Assembly (NCBI RefSeq): GCF_029867415.1
Contig: NC_081186.1
Coordinates: forward strand, 25,361,915-25,425,914
Reading direction: 5' to 3'
Length of the DNA: 64,000 nucleotides
DNA from: Vicia villosa
Taxonomy: Eukaryota > Streptophyta > Magnoliopsida > Fabales > Fabaceae
Of this stretch, positions 12,063 to 23,145 are shown piece after piece. The number at the start of each line of letters is the position of its first letter. Position 1 is the stretch's first letter. The translations under genes and the position numbers were made by a program. The notes beneath the pieces were generated by a model. That model was not told the DNA's origin and made no database searches. It was given only the letters and a program-made list of their open reading frames with translations.

Positions 12063-12538
12063 TAACTGATGTAATTCTTTTTATACAAGGGATCAATATA
12101 ATAATTTTTAAATATGAACCCAAGATAAAAGATAAGCACTATATAAGTGGTTTAGTCTAGTTTATACTATAAATAATCAACTGAGGTTGAGATATTCTTA
12201 TTATAATAATTCAAAATGTTAAAAAGATATATATCTATCCCTTATTATTTTTTCAAAAATGCTTATTAATAAGAAAATAGAAAAACAAATAAATCTCAAC
12301 CATCCATTATCACCACAACCCCATGATCCCTATTAAAAAGGAAATTAAATTTAAAATTAATTTAAAATTAATTTAAAATTTCCCACTAAAATAGCGACAC
12401 ATATTCATTCTTGCATTTCTTCTTTAAATTCCTTGGTACTAAATAGCACTACTTTAATTTTTTTTTATCAACATCTAGATCGACTTCTAAAATGAAAAAT
12501 GAAATGAGTACAGAGCTAGAAGAAAATTGTGTCCAGAC
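12063..12538. other. AT-rich spacer
   Basis: No gene. A short TTAAAATTAATT repeat lies at about 12345-12380. The first ~75 bases extend the open frame described before the Helitron. Confidence 0.5.
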
Positions 12539-12724
12539 TCATTTGTTTGGATGCTTAATGCTTAGAGCGCCAACTTCATTAGTTTTTTTGCATGAGCAAT
12601 TTGTACTTGGCCACTTTCTGAAGGGCATATAAAACTCAAAGCGTTTTTTCCTCCCTCCCTGTACGATGTTGCCAAAGACCAATTCAAATATTTGCACATC
12701 AGGGTGTGGCAAATCATAATGAAC
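12539..12724 (-). other. Unidentified exon-like open frame
   Basis: The minus strand is open for about 60 codons from just after a possible TTTTAAG acceptor to TGA at 12541-12539. It includes the phrase VQIFELVFGNIVQGGRKK and a basic, Cys-containing tail. It lies 0.3 kb beyond the 3' end of MSRB1 on the same strand. It may be a fragment of a neighbouring or captured gene. No family recognised. Confidence 0.25.
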
Positions 12725-13038
12725 TTAAAATCGGATGAAACTCAATGGAAATATAAGAAACCTATTTCTTACCAGAACAGCGAATGGTAAGTTGGTAATG
12801 GTAACAAGAACAGGCCAACACCTAAAACTTTATTATATAAGAAATTGTACAATAATGTAATAAACTACTTTTTCACATGATATATAAGTATTTGGGTATA
12901 CTATCAGCACATGACAATTTCACTCTTCAAGTAAAGTAAATAATAGCATAACATATACACAGATCCATTTACAAGTTTTCCAATTATACCATTTCAACAT
13001 TAAACCACCAGCTTCTGAGTGATAAACATTTCACTATC
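12725..13038 (-). other. MSRB1 3' flank and probable 3' UTR
   Basis: Non-coding on both strands. The first 150-250 bases after the MSRB1 stop are the expected 3' UTR. AT-rich words suitable for polyadenylation are present but no single site can be chosen. Confidence 0.5.
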
Positions 13039-15174
13039 TTACTGCCTCGGTTTGAGCTTAAGAGAAGCACTGCAGAAATTCCAGAACAAACATAAATTTC
13101 TACACAAATGTGAACTTATTATACAAGTGAAAAGAAATCAAGTTCAAAAGTGATTCTTTACCTGTTGATACAGTAACGCTTTCCTGTGGGTGGAGGACCA
13201 TCGTCAAAAATGTGTCCGAGGTGAGCATCACAAGCAGCACAAAGTACTTCCTGGCGAGGCATGAATATAATTGACAAATCTAGCTTTGATTTTACGTTTT
13301 TACCAATCTGCTGGTAATAGGACGGCCAGCCAGTTCCACTATTAAACTTAGTAGATGATCTGCAAAATACGAAACAAGTGAATTGATTGGAGATGATTTG
13401 GGCCATATATTTGGTTAAATAAATGTGCAAGCGTGTGTATGTATGCGCATTCGCACGCATATAAAGTACTTACTCAAATAAGGGTGTGTCACAACATATG
13501 CAATGGTAAGTCCCTTCAGTTTTGGTATTCCAGTAGTCCCTAAAATAAATTTAAAAATAGTTATATACGATAAACAGTAGCATCATCATTAATGAAATCC
13601 TATCACAATAGCTATCCAGCAATCTTACAACAACATGACTATAATTTATATCTTTAAGAATCCCGGGATGATACAGAAGTAAAAACTTTAGACACAAGAA
13701 TATGTGCTATGCTTCCTTATCTTGCCCTGAATTATATGCAGCACCCAATATTAAAGCCAAATGCATACTAAACTCACTAAAGCAAAAATGGTTCAGGAAT
13801 CCGGTAAGTGTAAATTATACGGCTCAACAAGAAATGACTCATCTTATCAAAAATCAAAATTACAGAATTGTGCAAGATTCAGAACATCACTAGACTGTTA
13901 TGTGATACTCAATGCAATTGCAAACATGCTTGTATCTATCATTTGAGGCATTAACCACAAGTGGAATATACAATGGACACTTTTTGAATGTGACATCTCC
14001 AACTTTTTATTATGGCATTTAATACAAATGTGATGCCAACTGGTGAAAATGCTTAGAACTAAGAAGCTGTTTAAAACCAAAAGTACCTACATTAACGAAT
14101 AGGCAACATTTGTATGAACAACAGATATTGTGACCTCCAAGACAATATTGGCCTAATAATGTATTGGCCCTTACTAGAGACGATCCAATCCCAACACTCA
14201 CTCTTACTCGCCCTTGTGGATCAAGGGATCACAAAGGAAAACAGGCCAGAAGAGAAGGGTGTTAGACCTCGGGAACATCTTAAGTTCCGCCCTAAGGATA
14301 CACCTAATCAAAGTACATGATGGAATGAAGACGGTTAGATGACATAATGAGTAAGACATTGACACCCACCCTACGAGAAAGGTTTTGGATCCCAGGAAAC
14401 CCTAGAAACCACCTATAAAACAAGGACAAACATCGTAATCAAGGTACACACTCTCTAAAACCTACAATATTCCTCTCTGCCTCACTCAGTCACTAACTTG
14501 GACATCAAAGTGTTTGCAGATATCTCAGCAAAATTAAACCTATTATCAAGATTTTAGGTGATTTAGGTCCATAACGGATCAGAAATCAATGAGGTGCATT
14601 TAAACATCCTTTCCAGAATGTGGCATCAACTAAATAACATGTTTTCAACCAGTACAAAAATTCTGTAATAAACTATGCAGAACCATGATTTATACTGAAA
14701 ATTTAACAAATGACAAGCAAGAGTAGGAGGAAAGATTAGTATTAAACTGACCCAGTGAAAGCTCTCTCAGTTCCCTTTTTCCGAGTAACATAAAATTGCT
14801 CATCCGTTAACCGCTTCTTCCATTCCACATCACTTAAAGACTTATAATCAACACTATTAGACCCTGCAACACACAGAGCGAAACATTTTCAAGCAATCAC
14901 AACAATTCACAATAAGCATATGTAGATTTAGCGAGAGTAATGGAGCACTGAGTGGAAGAAAGTGTAAACCTGAATCAAATTCTGCGGTGTTTTGGTTATT
15001 TGATTGAGAAGAAGGAGAAGAGCCCATAGCTCGAATTGAGGAAGAAAGTGTTGTTGTTGTTGTGGGTTTGGTATGAAGACGTGAAGTTGACAACAGAAGT
15101 TTGGAAGGAAGGTTCTGGATTAATCTATTGGAACGAATTTGTAGTGTAGGTAGGCTCAAACTATGAGATGCCAT
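13039..15174 (-). CDS. MSRB1: Plastid peptide-methionine (R)-S-oxide reductase B1
   Basis: It reduces methionine-R-sulfoxide in oxidised proteins, most likely in the chloroplast. Five exons join in frame with GT-AG introns: 15174-14970, 14863-14752, 13539-13474, 13359-13162 and 13069-13039. This gives 203 residues, the usual length for plant MSRB1. Residues 1 to about 65 are Ser/Thr/Arg-rich ([17 protein letters not shown]), a plastid transit peptide. The SelR domain follows, with zinc pairs C119/C122 (CICC) and C168/C171 (CAAC), the GTGWPSYY motif and catalytic C191 in GKRYCINS. The position of the resolving Cys of two-Cys MSRBs (GCGWP) is Thr here, as in the one-Cys MSRB1 type. Known one-Cys enzymes are recycled by glutaredoxin or special thioredoxins. 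ATG 15174 is chosen because the frame upstream has no other ATG. Intron 2 (1.2 kb) holds LTR-like DNA. No lesion was seen. Confidence 0.95.
14135..14530 (+). mobile_element. LTR-like fragment within MSRB1 intron 2
   Basis: A TATA box (CCTATAAAAC, about 14411-14420) is followed by a C/T-rich leader and the phrase CACTAACTTGGACATC...GTGTTTGCAG, the usual R/U5 style of many plant Ty3/gypsy LTRs. It lies antisense to MSRB1. No target duplication was found and the ends are approximate. Confidence 0.5.
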
Positions 15175-15460
15175 TTTCCTAATGTTCACCTATTTGATTC
15201 TAAATTCAGAGGCTTCATGAAATCAAGTACGTAGTCAATAGTGGTTAGCGGTTTCTTATGATGCCACGTAACTAAAAATCATACACAATTCATCTTGTTA
15301 ACTCTCTATATCCAAATTCTACTCTATCATAGTAGTATTTTACCAACAGAAAAGCTATTTTGACACCAATGTTAACCACTACACCTTAATAGTAGTAGAG
15401 TGACACTCTTATGGGGTTGCTTCAGAGATGTATCCCCGAAATATTTATTTTTAAGATTTT
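15175..15460 (-). promoter_or_regulatory. MSRB1 upstream region
   Basis: The minus strand upstream of the ATG carries an ACGTGGC (ABRE/G-box-like) core at 15263-15269 and a weak TATA-like GATATAGAG at about 15305. The interval is short: the PMD repeat begins about 290 bp upstream of the ATG, so any promoter is either here or inside repeat DNA. Confidence 0.3.
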
Positions 15461-15464
15461 TCTA

Positions 15465-18170
15465 GACTTCGGAAATATACTTCCGAAAAAGCCAAGTGGA
15501 GGGTGTTTTCGGATATGCACTTCTGAAAACACCTTTTTCACATTTTAGGGATAATCTGGAACCCCTACTGTGTATGCCTAACCCTATCTCCCTGGGACCT
15601 CCTCTGCTTCCTATATGCCGCCGCACGGTCCGCATCACCGACCATCCTCTCCACAACGGCGACTGCCTCTGGACCGCCCTGATCAATGATACCTCGCTCC
15701 AACGCGTCCCGCCCAAGCATCTCTATCCGCTGGCATATCGGCAGGAGATCAATGGCATGGTCATCCTCGCCCTGCTGGTTCTCCAGGATCTCCTCGTATG
15801 CTGGCCTAGGAGCGCCGAGAGCGTCGGCTGTCATCAAAGGATGTGACACCCGATAGAACCATGTGACGTACCCCTCTACACAATGCCAGACATGGGTGGC
15901 CTGCATGCGACGATACTCCTCCGGGACCACATGACGCTCCCAGTCTGCAAATATGGCAGTGAGCTCCACTTGGGTAACTGTGTTGGGAGCAGCCTCAAAC
16001 GGTGACCTCGGTATCATCTGCAAATGTCCAAACTGCCGCAAACACCGCTCAGGGAGAGACCTCACCATGGTGTTGGTCCCGCATGCTAACCAGCCAGAAT
16101 ATAACGCGATGCAGACAAAGGGGACAACAGCAATGTAGTCATTGAATGGCCTCCAACGAATATCATCGTGAGCTGTGCGGTCGAGGTACCCACGATATGG
16201 TCCCACTACATTGTTCCCCCTTTGGCGAACGTATCGGGCGGCCCCGGGCATGGCGTCCTCGTACGCAGGATCAATGGCGAAGTCGTGGATGCAGGGGAAG
16301 TAGGAGATGATCCAGCCCTGAAACACAAACACGATAATGTATTAAAAATAAATACGAACCATAAATAAATGTGAAACAATTAAAATGAAACGTACCGTCA
16401 GGAGTGTGGCGGATCCGGTCATCTGCCTGGTCCTCTAGTTGGAGGCTTCATTCAGCTTCTCGTATATGTATAGCAGAATAGCTAACCCCCAGTTCCACTG
16501 GTGAATGGTAGCTACGTCCATGAAGTAGCGGAGGTAGGTCACGTCGACGTATCTTGCACTCTTGTCCACAAAGAGTGCAGTGCCTACCAAAAACATGAAC
16601 CAGCACCGGAGAGCGCAGGCACCTTGATACTCCATAAATAGGTCGTTACCCGCGTCCTCGGAATCGGCCGCCGCCACCAAGTGGTGCTCATACTGATCGC
16701 TCAATGTGGAGAATCGGATATGAGGCTCATTTGTCGTCTGGCACTCAAAATCAGCCATATCTGGGTCCATACCCAGATAGATCGCTATCCACTCGATCGC
16801 ATCGACCCTCTGGATCCGGGAATGGTTCAGCAGCATCCCCCTAATCGGCAAGTGGAGAAGACAATGCACATCGTGCAAGGTGATCGTCATCTCCCCAACC
16901 GGTAAGTGGAAAGAAGACGCCTCCCTATGCCACCGCTCCACAAAAGCCCCCTGCATGCCGTGGCTGATGGTGGTATACCCGGTCATGCACAACCCACCTA
17001 GCCCGGAAGCAGTCATCGCATCATTAAACCACTGCACCTCTGGTTTAAAGAGAACAAAAATCTTCTGCGTGTGGTTCACCATTTTTAAAGTCAGCCTTTC
17101 CTGTTACAACAAAAACAAAAACAAAAAACATTGTTAATTAGACCGTTAAGAAAATGTGGAATAAAAAGCTAAATAAAACACGGTTAAATAATAAATTCGG
17201 ATAAATTATAAAAAGTACCTCTCCCTCTCAGACACGAGCGACGTGCTCGTGGTAGGAAATCAGCACGGACGTGTCCCTAGGCCCTCCCAGGTAGCCCCCC
17301 TCCTCCTCCTCCTCCCCGTGTGGAGGATCAGCATCAGGTATCTCCTCCTCCGCCTCCTGGTATCTCACCCTCCTCCTCCCGTACCTCCTCCTGACGGGAA
17401 GAAGATACCCGAGCCAGCCGACTCCTCGATCCAGACGAGGAACCAGGCTCATCTGTCTGTACGGGTGCTCGTACTACACCCTGTCCCCGCGTCGATGCAA
17501 GTTGCGCCGCCCGCTCGCGTCTAGCCGACGCTGTCTGTGTGTCTCTCCCCTGTCTGATACGTGCTGGGTTTCCTGCCATATTCCTGAAACAATTGAAATC
17601 CATAAGCGAACAGGTTAGAAGGCGAAACAATCAAGAAAATAAAAAAAACTTTCTGGGTCAACTTCGGAAGTGCATTTCCAAAACTGGTCAGGGAGGTGTT
17701 TTCAGAAATGCACTTCCGAAAACACCTGCGACTCCATTTTTGCAGAAAACCCATTTCTTCCCCTAAATGCTTCAAAATCAGATTTTTCCTATCTAAACAA
17801 CCTAAGTGACTAATAGTAACTTAACCCTATATCATTATCCTAATTTCTAACAACCCTAAATTGAATATAAATGCTACAATTTAAGTTTGTGAGAACTTAC
17901 AATTTTGAAGCTTTGAATGTAGCCTTTGAGTAGTCTTTGAAGGTTGTAGAGCAACTTTAAAGCAAGTTCGTGTAGTAGCAACCACAAATGGGAAGATTTT
18001 TGAAAATATTTGAGTTTTAGGGTAAAATGGAATAGGTGGGGGGCTGTTTTGTTTAAACACCAGGAAGTTCATTTCCGTTTTTTTTTTACGTAAAAAAAAG
18101 GTGATTTCGGAAATGCATTTTCGAAATCAGTCTTTTTTTCAACTTCGGAAATGCATTTCCGAAGTAACGG
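15465..18170 (-). mobile_element. Repeat carrying a PMD gene and palindromes
   Basis: The PMD pseudogene is flanked on both sides by variants of one palindrome. The perfect 20-mer TTCGGAAATGCATTTCCGAA is at 18144-18163. Variants are at 18106-18127, 17655-17680, 17698-17722 and 15468-15530. This symmetric flanking suggests one mobile or recently spread unit. Terminal inverted repeats and target duplications were not found, so class and exact ends are unknown. Confidence 0.45.
15565..17579 (-). pseudogene. Plant mobile domain (MAIN-like) protein, broken
   Basis: Three exons are readable on the minus strand: 17579 to about 17220 (start MAGNPARIRQG, acidic/Gly-rich linker, then DTSVLISYHEHVARV), 17100-16396 and 16317 to about 15565. 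Exons 2-3 hold the aminotransferase-like plant mobile domain: FVERWHREASSFHLPVGEM, TLHDVHCLLHLPIRG, then SGWLACGTNTMVRSLPERC. PMD proteins such as MAIN and MAIL1 act in plant nuclei, and the domain is also widespread in plant transposable elements. Exon 1 changes frame, has TGA just before its donor, and exon 2 has TAG after NEASN. This copy is therefore non-functional unless read in part. GC content is clearly higher than in the flanks. Confidence 0.8.
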
Positions 18171-18787
18171 GGCAATTACGAAATTTCGCTGGAGGTCACC
18201 AAGAATATAGGGAGGTGGATAAAGAAATTCTCTAATAGTATCCTTAAAATCTACTGATTTTATTTTTTATAATTTTTTTTTTTAAGTTGTTGACTTATAA
18301 ATCATCAAAAACTTATTTATAAATAAACGTCGTTGTCAAGAGTTAACCCTAGATCAACAACACTCTTAACTTAACTAGTAAGTGTCAGCTAAGCTATCTC
18401 ACCCACCTTTTAATTTATATTACTTTGGGTTCCGTGCAAAACATCTTTTATTTTATGTGTTGTTGGAAACGGTGTATGTGAAAAGCAGTGTACAAATAGC
18501 ACATCTGTTTTACTAAATAAGTAATTTATTTTTGAGATAAATAAATAAATTTGATTTATTTAATTTTACACAATTTTTTTTAAAGAAAATAGTTGTATAT
18601 GATGTGAATATAATTTTTAGTAAAATAATGATTTCTATATGTATAAGTTTATGTTATGGTTTGGGAAATTAAAAATAAAAATTGTCTCGTGCGAAAAATA
18701 TATACAATTTTTTTACAATTAAATATATTTTTGTTTTCTTCTGCAAGGGTTTTCGATAAACAAAATAACATGAAATAATTGCTTATG
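18171..18787. other. AT-rich spacer before element 1
   Basis: No gene, RNA or terminal repeat recognised. The last five bases before element 1 (18788-18792, atatt) are its target duplication. Confidence 0.5.
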
Positions 18788-18792
18788 ATATT

Positions 18793-20726
18793 TGTAACAC
18801 CCGTATAATTTTAATATTAATTTGGAATATTGAATTAATAATTAGAATTATTAAGGATTTTGTGAAAATAATGGTTTATGGCCTTTGGGCCATGTGAGAA
18901 ATAGTAAAAGAGGGGGTGTGATATAGGAAGGCCCTTTACTAATTTTATTATTATTTTCATAAAATAATTGGAATTGGGAAGAAAGGAAGAACGTGAAAGA
19001 CTGAAGGTTTTGGGAACACGAAGAGCGTGAAGAGGAACAAAGAGGAAGAGACCAAAGATCAAGAATTTGGCTAAGGTAAGGGGGGACTCTTCCAATTATC
19101 ATCTCTTATTGTGATTATAGATGAATAGTGTGTGAATAGTTGTGTTGTTGAGTCAATTCTGTTTGTATGTCAGAGTTAGGTTTTGGGTTCTAAGAATTGG
19201 TTTAGATTTTGGGATTTTGATGTGTAGATTGATATGTGATGATAGATTAATCTGTATTGAATGAATCCTGTGAATGAAAACGTAGAATTGGACTGTTTTA
19301 GACTCAAAATCGTGAACTGGTAGGAGTAGAAACGAGTGAGAATTGGACTGTTACGTAAACTGCAGAATTCTGGGCATTTTCTGGTTTTTCGCGTATGGAA
19401 CAGTGTCATACGCGTATGGGATGGAGTCATACGCGTATGAGGGACATTCCTCAAGGGCTATACGCGTATGATACGCAGCTGCCCTGTCCCAAAATACACT
19501 GTACTGGCTATTTGCGTATGAGGAGCGTATGAGGATGCTCATACGCGTATGGGAATTTTTCAAGAGGGAATTGATTCTGGTGATATGCGTATGGCAGGGT
19601 TGATACGCGTATGAGGTTGTTTTTAGGCCATTTTGACTCTGATGAAATGCGTATGGTAGGCGTATGAGGGATGGTGATACGCGTATGGACGCGTATGGAC
19701 TTGATGATACGCGTATGGCTTCTGTATGTGAAAATTTCTGTTTTGTGATTTTTCTGGAAAGTTCTATGATACGTAACTTTCGATCTGTAGGCCTGTTTTG
19801 TGTACTGTTTGAGAATGAGTAGACCTTGTGATGTGATTTTGTGGTTTACTGATAATTGATTGTAATGAATGATGTTAATGTATATATGAACATGCTTAAT
19901 AATGATGATGATGATGATGATGATGGAATGAGTATAGATGATGCTACTCATAGAATGGAGATGATGAAAGTATGTTATATATATATATGTTTGCATGCAT
20001 TCATAAGCATTGATGAGGGCTGAATCCTGGATAATGAGAGGATTCAGTGAATGGCAGAATTCCCATTGTGTGGAATTTGTGCTGGCAGGGCCGTATCTGG
20101 ATGATGATAGATCGGTCGGTGGGTGATTCCCATTGATGATGTTGGTACCACATGCATAGAGTCAGTTGCATTCATTTGCATGGATTTGATAACATGACTA
20201 TATGTATACTCTTGTATTGTTTTTGGTGGTATGTATTTGTATGTTGATGGACGATCTGGATATAGATGAGTTGGGTGAATAATATAACTGTTGATGTACT
20301 GTTATTTATAATGCAATAATATTTGTTAATTGCGAATGAGACTCACCCTTACATTATATTTTTCAGATTGAGGATAGCGTCTTCGACTCGGTGAGGATTA
20401 GCTCATGAGTCCATGTGTCGGTTAGCGTCGGGTCATGCTCTGATAGATGTAACACTGGGGGAACGTTGTTTTAATTTATGACATTAACTCTGTTTTGTTT
20501 GTTTTATTTGAGGATTAAAGCATCGATGATGTAATGCTAGTTTGATGACTTATTCCGCTGTGTAAACATGAGATAGGTTGTTATGAGTTATGTTAAGATG
20601 TTTCTTCGGTGAACGCATGACATACGACTGATGTTGTTTTAATTTTTATATTGAATTGTGACGCCCTGGTGCATGTTACTCTGATTTAATTTGATTAATT
20701 GTCGCGGGGTTTAGAAGGGTGTTACA
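18793..20726 (+). repeat. 5' LTR of element 1
   Basis: 1934 bp. It carries ATACGCGTAT palindromes at 19389-19718 (seven full copies plus half copies), a candidate splice donor AAG|GTAAGG at 19076, and a candidate acceptor TTTTTCAG ending at 20366. It also has a short (AT)6 at 19977-19988 and a GAT repeat. The end is joined to the primer site by ATAG. Confidence 0.95.
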
Positions 20727-20730
20727 ATAG

Positions 20731-20742
20731 TGGTATCAGAGC
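20731..20742 (+). promoter_or_regulatory. Primer-binding site, initiator Met tRNA
   Basis: TGGTATCAGAGC lies four bases after the LTR. It is complementary to the 3' end of plant initiator methionine tRNA. Confidence 0.9.
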
Positions 20743-20858
20743 ATAGTCGGTCGTTGTGAACAGAGTCTTAGTGTCAGTCTTTCTTGTGTATGCGACTAAT
20801 ACAAGTTATTTGTCGATACTTTTGTTCTGATTGAATTGTGTGTGATTTAAGCAGAACA

Positions 20859-22070
20859 ATGGCTGGAAGAGGTGGAAGAAATGATGATGCTATCGCTGAG
20901 GCTCTGGGCATGATTGCTGGTGTGCTTGGAGGAGGAGCTGTAGGAGCAGGGATTGGTGCTGACAGGCAACTGGGGAATTTTCAGAGGAACAATCCTCCAT
21001 TGTTCAAAGGCCTGCATGATCCTGAGGGTGCTCAGAAATGGCTCAAAGAGATCGAGAGAATTTTCAGAGTTATCGATTGTGCTGAGAATCTCAAGGTGAG
21101 GTACGGCACACACATGTTGTCTGAAGAGGCTGATGACTGGTGGATGTCGACCAGAGCTGAACTAGATGCTGATGGTATAGAGATCACTTGGGCTATATTC
21201 AAGAGGGAATTTCTGAGAAGATATTTTCCTGAAGATGTTAGAGGCAGAAAAGAAGTGGAATTTCTGGAACTGGTCCAAGGTAATATGACGGTACCAGAAT
21301 ATGCTGCAAAGTTTGTGGAACTGGCGAAGTACTATGTGCACTACAACAATGATGAAGCCAGTGAGTTCTCAAAATGTGTCAAGTTTGAGAATGGTCTTCG
21401 TGATGAGATCAAGCAGGGTATTAGGTACCAGAGGATTCGGAGGTTTGTTGACCTGGTGGATTGTAGCAGGATTTTCGAGGAAGATAACATCAAGCTGAAG
21501 TCATCTCACTCTCGCGAGTTAGTTGACAAAAAGGGAAATAAACATATGGACAGAGGTATGCCATATGGTAGAGGTAAACCTGCTGATTGGAAGAAACCCA
21601 GTGGGGGAGATTCTAGTGCTCGTATCAGATGTTATAATTGTGGTGAGATGGGACATCGTCGGAACGAGTGTAAGAATGATCAGAAGAAGTGTTACAAGTG
21701 CGACCAAGTGGGTCATATTGCTGCTGATTGTAAGAAGAAGGTTGTGACTTGTTACAACTGTCGTGAAGAAGGTCACATTAGTCCGAATTGCACCAAGCCA
21801 AAGAAGAACCAATCAGGAGGAAAGGTTTTTGCTTTGACCGGGTCAGAGACTACTCTAGAGGACAGGTTGATTAAAGGTACGTGTTTCATTCATGGCACAC
21901 CTTTAGTTGCGATTATTGATACTGGAGCAACTCGTTCTTTTATTTCTTTGGATTGTGCTGAGAGGTTGAATCTAGAGATATCTGATATAAATGGAAGTAT
22001 GGTTATTGACACTCCTGTGTCGGGTTCAGTAACTACTTCGTCTGCATGCTTGAATTGTCCGGTTGACATT
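20859..22070 (+). pseudogene. gag-protease of element 1, truncated
   Basis: From ATG 20859 (MAGRGGRNDDAIAEALGM) the frame codes the gag capsid region. Three CCHC zinc knuckles follow (CYNCGEMGHRRNEC, CYKCDQVGHIAADC, CYNCREEGHISPNC; about 21631-21792). Next is the start of the aspartic protease with DTGATRSF (about 21919-21942). At 22071 the Ogre-like LTR begins and adds only six foreign codons before TGA at 22086-22088. The second half of the protease is missing. In the intact relative (element 2) the frame continues directly into RT. Confidence 0.93.
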
Positions 22071-23145
22071 TGTAATACGGTGAACTGACTTTTTATAATC
22101 GAAAAATGTCGCGGTAAGCAAGAGTCGCCACCGACTTTTATTTTATCCAAATATCGGAAAGGCTAAAAGAACAGGAAAATACCTTTTAAAAAGATTTTGA
22201 GTTCGGGGGGTAATTTATGCAAAGGGAAGGTTTAAAAAGCACCCTTTGCATCCATGGTTTTCCATGGGCTCTTAATTGCTTTGCTCGTTTTCGAAACAAA
22301 AAAAGTTTTAGAAATGTAGAAGAAGAAGAAACAAGGACTTTAGCTCGTAAATGAGCGTAGCCTTGAAAGTGTTTAGAAAATAGTAGAAAGATGTTTTTAA
22401 ACCAGAGCATGCAATTAAGGGCAAATTACCTGGTTAGATGAAAAATGTTCTTTTTAGCCTTTCAGGGTAAAAGGGTCTATCCTTGCCATAAGAGGGCAGG
22501 AAGCCTTTCATTTGGAGGTTGAAGGATCATCGCATTGTCGTTCGCCACAAGACTGACCCATGCCATAGAGAGGCAGGTAGTCTAAGGGAAGGACCAGAAT
22601 AGCCTTTTTCGTAGGCAACCAGAAGATACCTCAGCCTTTTTCGTAGGCAACTTCCGAGGGTCGAGGTCATATTAGTGTATCGAAGGCAGCATCATTAGGG
22701 TCTTATGACCTTTATTTGTATCGAGGCAACATGGCTAGGTATCCTCGTATTCGAGGGACATGGCTATTCTGCAAAAAACACAAGGCAGCAGGCAACAAGG
22801 CAACAGGCAACAGAGAGGTTACCCCCAAAGTGTGCGTGGGTGCAACAATCACGTGGTTAACTTCGATGACATTTATCTTGTAAAATTAGTGATTCTAGAT
22901 TTAATTCAAAGTTATCACTCCCTAAAATTGCTAACCACAACAACTAATATAAAGCAGTTAAAGCAATAATGGGGGAAGGGAAAATGAAACCAGCGGAGGA
23001 GAGGGGAATTGAAACCAGCGGGATAATAGCATTATAGGTTTGAAACAAGTAATAATTGAGATCAGGGTTTAGGGTTACCGATATTCGTAGCCTTGGCAAT
23101 TTGACAAACCCTGAAAAGGTGGGAAAAATAATCAAACAAAAATAG
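22071..23145 (-). repeat. Partial 3' LTR of Ogre-like element
   Basis: It matches 24505-25580 almost exactly, then stops abruptly. The sequence next to it is tandem-repeat 3' UTR, so the U3 part of this LTR and the polypurine tract were deleted. Confidence 0.88.

Noticed and set aside
19176..19996. Minus-strand open frames rich in HTRI/YAYD-type repeats
   Set aside because: They are translations of the ATACGCGTAT palindrome array and AT tract in the LTR; no independent coding signal.
22186..22410. 74-codon minus frame repeated at 24620-24844
   Set aside because: It is inside the duplicated Ogre LTR; the repeat reflects the LTR, not a gene family.
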